Source of the DNA: DAOTTI01 sp034437795
GTDB lineage: Bacteria; Chloroflexota; UBA11872; UBA12225
Direction of reading: 5' to 3'
NCBI GenBank assembly: GCA_034437795.1
Contig: DAOTTI010000235.1
Coordinates: 1 to 10,570 of the forward strand
Length of the DNA: 10,570 nucleotides
Both the position numbers and the translations under genes were made by a program. How positions within the stretch are numbered: position 1 is the stretch's first letter; each line of letters begins with the position of its first letter. Below are positions 6,047-10,570 of this stretch, piece by piece. The notes beneath the pieces were generated by a model. It saw only the letters and a list, made by a program, of their open reading frames with translations. It made no database searches and was not told the DNA's origin.

Positions 6047-6127
6047 TCAGCGCCCGACGCCGAGCAGCCACAGCAAGATAATCAGGGCCAGGGGGACGCC
6101 GAGCAGCCACAGCACGATCAGGATCAT
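6047..6127 (-). CDS. 26-residue membrane peptide made of two 13-residue repeats
   Basis: ATG at 6125-6127 and TGA at 6047-6049 enclose 26 codons. AGGAG lies 9 nt upstream, one of the best ribosome sites in the window. The peptide is almost wholly hydrophobic (Leu, Ile, Val, Trp) and would form one membrane helix ending in Gly-Arg. Its two halves align residue by residue: I4-x-LWLLGV-P and I17-x-LWLLGV-G. At DNA level 6056-6076 and 6095-6115 agree at 20 of 21 bases, so the gene arose by a 39-bp internal duplication. It lies 23 bp upstream of the 58-residue gene on the same strand, so the two are probably co-transcribed. Tiny Leu/Trp-rich membrane proteins of this kind are common but mostly uncharacterised. 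No family name is claimed. Confidence 0.65.
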   Translation of the reverse strand: MILIVLWLLGVPLALIILLWLLGVGR

Positions 6128-6360
6128 GAGCGTTTACTCCTGGAAACGGTAATGCAGGAACCGTGCCAGATGCCCGCCGGCCTGGCGCGGGCCACGGGGG
6201 CCGCTGCGCCCGCCCGCGACGCGCGGCGCTACGTCAAGCCTGGCATGCTCCTGGCCCATAAGCCAAAGGCCCGCGCGGTGCTCCCCGCGACCTCGAAGCG
6301 AAGGACTTAACGCCCGTACCGCCAGCGCGACCCGACGACCGCGCCGACTATCTCGCCTAC

Positions 6361-6597
6361 TTGGAGGCTGAGTGGGCCGATATCCCCGATTTGGGCGCCG
6401 AATGGCCGGAGTGGGACGAGCATTCGCGCTTCAGCTTCGCCATGGATTGGCCGATCCGCGAGGACCGGCTGGCCAGACTGCTCACGGAAGAGCGCCGTGG
6501 CACCCTCAGCCCCGCCCAGCAGGCGAGGTTGGATGCGGGAAAGGCGTTGATCGCCAAGCATCGGCCCATCCTCGAACGGCTCCTGGCCGACCCGTAG
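6361..6597 (+). CDS. Small conserved-looking acidic protein, start uncertain
   Basis: The 78 residues from a TTG at 6361 include EAEWADIPDLGAEWPEWDEH, FAMDWPIREDRLARLL and LSPAQQARLDAGKALIAKHR, ending LERLLADP. The Trp/Asp-rich start followed by two helices and a C-terminal RPxLERLL motif look like a real protein, and I believe similar small hypothetical proteins occur in Chloroflexota. The frame is open back to 6262, and the codons before TTG (PDDRADYLAYL) look like the same protein, yet no ATG, GTG or TTG occurs between 6262 and 6360. AAGGA at 6301-6305 is a good ribosome site facing an in-frame GTA (6316) and ACG (6310). The natural start may therefore have mutated, or a rare codon is used. 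Function unknown. Confidence 0.55.
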   Translation: MEAEWADIPDLGAEWPEWDEHSRFSFAMDWPIREDRLARLLTEERRGTLSPAQQARLDAGKALIAKHRPILERLLADP

Positions 6598-6646
6598 CCC
6601 TACCGAGGCCGCCACGGCCAAGAGACCCCCGAAGGACACCAAGGGC

Positions 6647-6754
6647 ATGACCGCAGATGAGGCCGGGGCGCACGTGCGCCGCGGCGTCCTTCTTGACCGT
6701 GACCACGCCCAGGGGAAAGGGAACTGCTCACTAGCCGTGAACAATGCCGGCTGA
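6647..6754 (+). pseudogene. Possible truncated small gene after the 78-residue protein
   Basis: ATG at 6647 opens 35 codons beginning MTADEAGAHVRRG, which reads like the start of a small helical protein. From about codon 22 the frame enters the dispersed repeat at 6713-6742 and becomes unrelated sequence, stopping at TGA 6752-6754. It starts 49 bp after the 78-residue gene on the same strand. My reading is a partner gene cut off by a repeat, but the ORF is short and could be chance. Confidence 0.25.
6713..6742. repeat. Solo copy of the intergenic repeat
   Basis: GGGAAAGGGAACTGCTCACTAGCCGTGAAC matches the right part of the element at 4873-4903 (GGGAGAAGGGACTGTTCACT followed by GGCCGTGAG). The similarity, including the conserved TCACT-GCCGTGA core, shows a family dispersed between genes in this genome. 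Confidence 0.6.
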
Positions 6755-6881
6755 AGGGCCCCCAGGAAGCGCTCAGAGACCACGTTTCCCGCCAACTTGC
6801 TGTAATCCCCTGCGACCCACCACCTAGGGCAGGCAGATCTTGCACTGGAACCCCGGCCAGCGCAGGCAGGCAGCACGGTCG

Positions 6882-6899
6882 AGCCCGCCTAAGCGGGCT
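6882..6899. terminator. Perfect 7-bp hairpin downstream of the MFS gene
   Basis: AGCCCGC (6882-6888) pairs with GCGGGCT (6893-6899) around the loop CTAA. It lies 47 bp beyond the MFS stop on the minus strand. No T run follows on the minus side, so it is a candidate terminator or 3' stabiliser only. Confidence 0.35.
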
Positions 6900-6946
6900 T
6901 GGCTCAGGACTAGAACCTTGAACTTTGAACCTGGCCGAACCTGGCC

Positions 6947-8299
6947 CTACGCTGGCGCGGGACGCGGCGCGGCCAGGCGCCGCCAGTTGAAGGCCAGACC
7001 GAGCGACAGGACCGTCCCCAACACCCCCAGCACGGTGAAGGCGGCCACTGGCCCCACCACGTCGATCAGGCGCCCCACCAGGGGCGTGGTCGCTGCGGCG
7101 CTCTCTTGCCCGATGAAGTAGTACAGGCCCAGCACCGTCGACCGGCGCTGCGGGGGGATCGCATCGGCAAAGAGAGACTCCAGCACCGGCAGGCGGGTAT
7201 TCATCGTCAGGCCGTAGGCGAGCAAGACGGCGAACACCGGCCAGCCGAACGGCACGTGGGCCAGGAGCAGGATCAGGGGTCCGACGGAGGCCGTGACGGC
7301 GACCAGCACCGGCGCGCGGCCAAACCGGTCGGAGAGGGCGCCACCCAGGGGCGCGGCGAAGATCCCCACGCCCGTGATCAGGGCGATGAACAGCCCGGCG
7401 CGGTCCTGGGGCACACCGTGCCTGTCCACCATGAATAGGGGGATGTAGGCGAACATGCTGGCCGTAAGCAGCTGCTCCGCCAGCGCCACGCCCACCAGGG
7501 GCCCGATGGCCTTGAGCGCAGCCAGCGCCCGTACCTGGTGCGCCTGCTCCTCTCTGGCCGTCTCGCTGCCCGCCGCGGCATCCCCATATCCGGCGTGGCC
7601 GGCCGCCCTGGCGCCGCCAGCGCCCCGCGCCCGCTCCGGCGCCCGATACGTGAGCACCAGCATCATCACGCCGGCGACGAGCGGCGCCACCGAGAGCGCC
7701 AGGAAGGCGGTCCGCCAGCTTCCCGTGAGCTGCACCACGCCGATGGCGATCGCCGGCGCGGCGGAGAAGGCCAGCGCCCCGCCAATGACGTGCGTTCCCA
7801 GGGCGCGCCCGCGCGCCGCCACGCTGAATGTCTCTGCCAGGAGCGATGCCGCCGGCGCGTGATAGGTGGCTGCCAGGATCCCCGTTGCCACCAGCAGGGG
7901 AATGAGCTGCCAGAAGCTGGTGGAGAGACTGATGGCAATGCCGGCCAGGCCCACCCCGAGCAATCCAGCGCCGATCAGCAGGCGCTTGCTCATCCGGTCG
8001 GCCAGCGCCGAGATCGGGAGCTGCCCGAACCCCAGGGCCAGACCCTGCGCCGAGAGCAACAGACCGGAGCGGGCGTAGTCCAGGCCGAAGCTCTCGCGAA
8101 TGAGCGGGAGCAGGGGCGAGAGGCCGCCGGTGCCGATGTGGTGCGCGAAGTGGGCGAACATGAAGGCAGGCAGCACCAGCGGGGAGACCGGCGTCTGGCC
8201 GGCACTGCCCCGCCTGCGCCTGGCTGCGGCTCCGGTAGGCGGCGCGCCCGCGGCCGCCGCGTCGGGGGCACTGATCGAAGGGTTGGCCGCGCCTGACAT
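6947..8299 (-). CDS. Major facilitator superfamily transporter
   Basis: The 450-residue protein has twelve likely membrane segments in two six-helix halves, joined by a hydrophilic loop at about 218-260. Motif A is seen as ADRMSKR after helix 2 (100-106) and as the fuller GGALSDRFGR in the second half (319-328). The first helix region, HHIGTGGLSPLLPLIRESFGL, resembles the fosmidomycin-resistance (FSR)-like and related drug-efflux branch of the superfamily, so export of a small molecule is the best guess; the substrate is unknown. The N-terminal 38 residues are Ala/Pro-rich with RRRRG and probably cytoplasmic. The ATG at 8297-8299 has no Shine-Dalgarno sequence, but a TAGAAT box lies 9 nt upstream, which would fit a nearly leaderless message. 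The gene is divergent from the TIM-barrel gene. Confidence 0.9.
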   Translation of the reverse strand: MSGAANPSISAPDAAAAGAPPTGAAARRRRGSAGQTPVSPLVLPAFMFAHFAHHIGTGGLSPLLPLIRESFGLDYARSGLLLSAQGLALGFGQLPISALADRMSKRLLIGAGLLGVGLAGIAISLSTSFWQLIPLLVATGILAATYHAPAASLLAETFSVAARGRALGTHVIGGALAFSAAPAIAIGVVQLTGSWRTAFLALSVAPLVAGVMMLVLTYRAPERARGAGGARAAGHAGYGDAAAGSETAREEQAHQVRALAALKAIGPLVGVALAEQLLTASMFAYIPLFMVDRHGVPQDRAGLFIALITGVGIFAAPLGGALSDRFGRAPVLVAVTASVGPLILLLAHVPFGWPVFAVLLAYGLTMNTRLPVLESLFADAIPPQRRSTVLGLYYFIGQESAAATTPLVGRLIDVVGPVAAFTVLGVLGTVLSLGLAFNWRRLAAPRPAPA

Positions 8300-8530
8300 C
8301 GAGGGGCAATTCTACTGCCTGTATACTGCGGCCGGGGGACGGCCGTACTTGTGCTCCGGCACACGGCCCTTCCCGCTGATCCTCACGCCAGGGAGAGGAA
8401 ACATCAGGGATCCTAGCTCGGTCGCCGCCGTCCTTCGTCGACATTCCGGTAACGGCATCCATGAAAGGCGTTCCCGCAGGGTAGAGCCACACGGGCTAGA
8501 GCCACGCCGGGCGAAGGGGGGACACCGCGG
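8300..8530. other. Divergent intergenic region, MFS / TIM-barrel genes
   Basis: It contains the candidate MFS -10 box, a fragment similar to the dispersed repeat (CTCACGCCAGGGAGAGGAAA, from about 8383), and a 15-bp-period repeat in which TAGAGCCAC occurs at 8482-8490 and 8497-8505. The latter lies 26 bp before the TIM-barrel start and overlaps no recognised promoter. No gene is seen. Confidence 0.45.
8309..8314 (-). promoter_or_regulatory. Candidate -10 box of the MFS gene
   Basis: The minus strand reads TAGAAT, five of six to consensus, ending 9 nt before the ATG. A second AT-rich hexamer, TATACA, is at 8320-8325. No convincing -35 box is seen. If TAGAAT is used, the transcript would begin about 3 nt before the start codon, consistent with the missing ribosome site. 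Confidence 0.3.
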
Positions 8531-9520
8531 ATGAAGGTTGCGCTGCACTCAGTCACCTACCTGGGCCTGTGGTACGACGGCCCCGGCCTCACGCCCCTGG
8601 AGTTCGTGCGGCGCGCCCGCCAGTTTGGCTATGACGGCGTGGAGTTTGACGGCCGGCGCCCGCACGCCAGCCCGCTCGACCTCGACCCAGCGCGCCGGCG
8701 CGCCATCCGCGAGCTATGCGCCGACCTGGACCTGGACGTGGTGGCGCTGGCGTCCTATGGCGACCTCTCCACGCCGGTACTTGAGCAGCATCAGGCGGCT
8801 CTCCTGATGCTCCGCGAGCACGTCCGGCTGGCCCGCGACCTCGGCGCCCCTGTCGTGTGCCTGGCGCTGGCCTGGCCTGGCGTCGCCCTCCGTGACGGGA
8901 TGGCCACGACCGAGGTCCCACGCCGCTGGTTCCGCCGCGTGTGGCGGGACGGCACCTGGCTGGAGGCGTGGAACAACTGCAAGCTCAGCCTGCGAGAGGC
9001 AGTCCGCTACGCCGAAGAAGAGGGCGTCGTCCTGGCCCTGGAGAACCGGCCACCGATCGTCCGCGACCACCTCGACGTCCTGGACATGATCGCTGAGGTG
9101 GACTCGCCCTGGCTGCGCGCCTGCATCGATGCCGAGCACAGCCCGGGGCAGGACGAGCCCGCCTTGAGGCGGCTGGCCGAGGAGGCCGCCGCGGTGCAGG
9201 TGCACGCCTACGCCGGCGGGCTGTTCGAGCACGACCCCGAAGGGCAGGTCGTCCTCCAGCCGGAACGGGGCAGCCACCCGGCCACGGACTACCCGGCCTA
9301 CGTGCGCTTCCTCCGTCAGACGGGCTACGATGGCTATCTCAGCTACCGGCTGGCGCGGCCGGCGCTGGATCGGCGCCACCAGTTTCAGGGCATCGAGTTC
9401 GTGGATCGCCAGGCGCAGCTGGCCCTGCACTACCTGCGCGGCATTGTTGCGGCCGGTGCGCCACCGGCCGGCCCCGTCCAGGGCCCCGCGCCCGAGCAGC
9501 CAGCGGTCAATAGCCAGTAG
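8531..9520 (+). CDS. Sugar phosphate isomerase/epimerase-like TIM barrel
   Basis: The 329-residue protein is of the xylose-isomerase-like TIM barrel (AP-endonuclease family 2) superfamily, whose members isomerise or epimerise sugars or inositols using a divalent metal. The start MKVALHSVTY, then FGYDGVEFDGRRPH (32-45) and the strand LGAPVVCLAL, are typical. Expected metal ligands appear as E171 in LALEN, D200 in CIDAEH and H225 in VQVHAY. The fourth ligand is usually Glu in a GY.GY.SYE motif near the C terminus; here it is GYDGYLSYR with Arg273. Residues after about 310 form an Ala/Pro-rich tail. AAGGGGGGA lies about 9 nt before the ATG. The gene is single, divergent from MFS and convergent to the binding-protein gene. 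Substrate unknown; a catabolic sugar or polyol role is inferred from the family. Confidence 0.85.
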   Translation: MKVALHSVTYLGLWYDGPGLTPLEFVRRARQFGYDGVEFDGRRPHASPLDLDPARRRAIRELCADLDLDVVALASYGDLSTPVLEQHQAALLMLREHVRLARDLGAPVVCLALAWPGVALRDGMATTEVPRRWFRRVWRDGTWLEAWNNCKLSLREAVRYAEEEGVVLALENRPPIVRDHLDVLDMIAEVDSPWLRACIDAEHSPGQDEPALRRLAEEAAAVQVHAYAGGLFEHDPEGQVVLQPERGSHPATDYPAYVRFLRQTGYDGYLSYRLARPALDRRHQFQGIEFVDRQAQLALHYLRGIVAAGAPPAGPVQGPAPEQPAVNSQ

Positions 9521-9635
9521 CGCCTTCCATGCGGGCCGTGCAGCGCCCAACGCCTCCGCTGTGATCGGGCCGTAGCGTGCGGTCGGCATCCTTCCGCGGC
9601 TTCAGGGCCGCCTCACGTCGTAATGGTAGTCGCGA

Positions 9636-10570
9636 TCAGCCGGCGACCACGCGCTGGGCCAGCCGGCGCGGATCGAGGTCAAAGCGATGCCCGGCCAGGG
9701 CGTACAGCTCCAGCAGACGCGGAAATGCCTCCCGCGGGACCTGCCCGTCCAGCGCGAATACGCTCCGATCAGGAGCAGGCGCCGCCAGGCGCAGCGCCGT
9801 GGCCAGGTGGAGCGGGTCCCGCTCAGGGATGGCCTCGGCGATCAGGGAAGGGCCATCGGGGCCGCTGAGCTCGGCGGCCGCCCGCGCGCACGCGGTGATC
9901 AGCTGGCGTGGGAACGGCGCCGGCGGGCCGCCAGGGCCGGCGCCGGCTCCCGCCCGATCCGGCCGCGCGATGAGCACTGTGCACAGTGGCTCGGTGACGT
10001 CGGGCGCGGCCGACCCATCGGAGAAGTTGGCCAGCAGCTCCGTACCGCCGAGCAGCGTGGCCTGCGCCGCCGCCAGCGAGCTACCCAGGAAGGCGTGGAT
10101 CCGCCCATCCTTGAGCGCCGCCACCAGCGCCTCCGCCGTGCTGTAGGTGAGCAGGCGCGGCTCCCCGAACAGCGGGTCCGTGGCGGCGCGCTCCAGTGGC
10201 GCAGCCCCGTGCGCCAGCAGCAGGAAGCGCAGCGCCTGCTCGGTGCCGCCGCTGCCGGCCTGCAACCCTAGGCGCACCGCTCGCCAGCCCCCGCCGAGCA
10301 GCGCGTCCAGCCCCTGGGCCGATGTCCCCTGGGGCAGTGGAGCGCCGGCGGCGGCGACCAGCTGCCCGTCGAAGCGCCTGGCAAGGGCGCCAATGGCCAC
10401 GACCGGCACGCCGGCGGCCGCCAGCCGGACCAGCTCGGCGGCGGGTATGGCCCCGGCGTCGGCCGTGCCGTCCGCCACGCTCGCCGCCACGGACTGGCTC
10501 GTGGCCCGTACCACCAGCGCGACGCGCTCGGGGGGCGTCACGTAGAGCTGGCGCCGCACGGCCAGCAGGA
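9636..10570 (-). CDS. ABC transporter substrate-binding protein, NMT1/SsuA-like (N terminus outside window)
   Basis: The frame is open to the window edge; codons beyond the GTG at 10557-10559 (Leu-Leu-Ala) continue the protein, so about 310 C-terminal residues are visible. The pattern ALVVRATSQSVAASVADGTADAGAIPAAELVRLAAAGVPVVAIGAL is typical of NMT1/THI5-like and SsuA-like periplasmic solute-binding proteins, in which the chain counts how many sites bind, then reports DAG or DAA at the ligand cleft. Later come a second-lobe stretch, GGTEQALRFLLLAHG, and the helix AEALVAALKDGRIHAFLGSS. The signal peptide or lipobox would be in the missing part. Such proteins feed SsuBC/TauBC-like importers for sulfonates, nitrate or thiamine precursors; substrate and partners are not in this window. 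The MalK-type ATPase far left is of another class, so it is an unlikely partner. Confidence 0.65.
   Translation of the reverse strand, partial: LLAVRRQLYVTPPERVALVVRATSQSVAASVADGTADAGAIPAAELVRLAAAGVPVVAIGALARRFDGQLVAAAGAPLPQGTSAQGLDALLGGGWRAVRLGLQAGSGGTEQALRFLLLAHGAAPLERAATDPLFGEPRLLTYSTAEALVAALKDGRIHAFLGSSLAAAQATLLGGTELLANFSDGSAAPDVTEPLCTVLIARPDRAGAGAGPGGPPAPFPRQLITACARAAAELSGPDGPSLIAEAIPERDPLHLATALRLAAPAPDRSVFALDGQVPREAFPRLLELYALAGHRFDLDPRRLAQRVVAG

Larger units (their letters stand above)
6598..6946. other. Intergenic stretch between small gene and MFS gene
   Basis: It holds the doubtful 35-codon ORF (6647-6754), the solo repeat (6713-6742), a hairpin (6882-6899) and a low-complexity patch near 6911-6946 with AACCTTGAACTTTGAACC then GAACCTGGCC. 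No convincing intact gene is seen on either strand. A minus-strand frame here gives a plausible-looking peptide, but it is the back side of the repeat. Confidence 0.45.

Noticed and set aside
6307..6876. Minus-strand frame with a protein-like stretch near 6700-6800
   Set aside because: Much of it is the antisense of the dispersed repeat and of the 78-residue protein; it has no ribosome site and no coherent domain.
6600..8492. Long minus-strand open frame of 630 codons over the MFS gene
   Set aside because: It is another frame of the MFS gene, Gly/Arg/Ala-rich, with no membrane pattern; the 450-residue frame has clear MFS motifs.
8714..9589. Minus-strand open frame of 291 codons over the TIM-barrel gene
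   Set aside because: It is opposite the TIM-barrel gene, whose motifs and ribosome site are clear; the antisense translation shows no recognisable family.

Overview
The window is very GC-rich bacterial DNA with sparse, mixed-orientation housekeeping and accessory genes. The closest look I recognise is a high-GC Chloroflexota bacterium (Thermomicrobia/Sphaerobacter-like or an uncultivated relative). The basis is the glycine-rich stress protein at the left edge, the two-BON-domain protein, the 78-residue protein with a DWPIREDRL motif, and gaps full of GGGAGAGGG-type hairpin repeats. That placement is inference from sequence style, not from a marker gene. I see no phage, plasmid, CRISPR, transposase or restriction gene.

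Layout, left to right. 1-366 is the 3' part of a general stress protein (+), followed by a hairpin that probably ends both it and the convergent tRNA-Lys(TTT) at 447-519 (-). 520-1446 holds no credible gene and is filled with short tandem and hairpin repeats, including a perfect 25-bp direct repeat just upstream of a small CPYS thioredoxin-fold protein (1447-1752, +). Convergent to it lie an XRE-type regulator (1817-2059, -) and, upstream on the same strand, a MalK/UgpC-type ABC ATPase (2179-3393, -) with an unusual N-terminal insertion. The start region of the ATPase gene is duplicated 75 bp upstream, which creates a 19-codon leader reading frame. A YihY/BrkB-type membrane protein (3763-4749, +) is divergent from it.

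A hairpin-repeat gap (4750-5002) separates YihY from a minus-strand cluster: a two-BON-domain protein, a 58-residue lysine-rich protein, and a 26-residue membrane peptide built as two 13-residue repeats. The cluster resembles an envelope or general-stress cassette, and the stress protein at the left edge fits that flavour. Next come a small protein with no clear start codon and a possible broken partner (6262-6754), a major facilitator transporter (6947-8299, -), a divergent sugar phosphate isomerase/epimerase-like TIM barrel (8531-9520, +), and a convergent partial ABC solute-binding protein of the NMT1/SsuA kind running off the right edge (9636-10570, -).

I do not see a multi-gene novel defence or biosynthetic system. 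The most distinctive points are the duplicated start region and leader ORF of the ABC gene, the internally duplicated 26-residue membrane peptide, the TIM barrel with Arg where the family usually has a metal-binding Glu, and the repeat-filled intergenic gaps.
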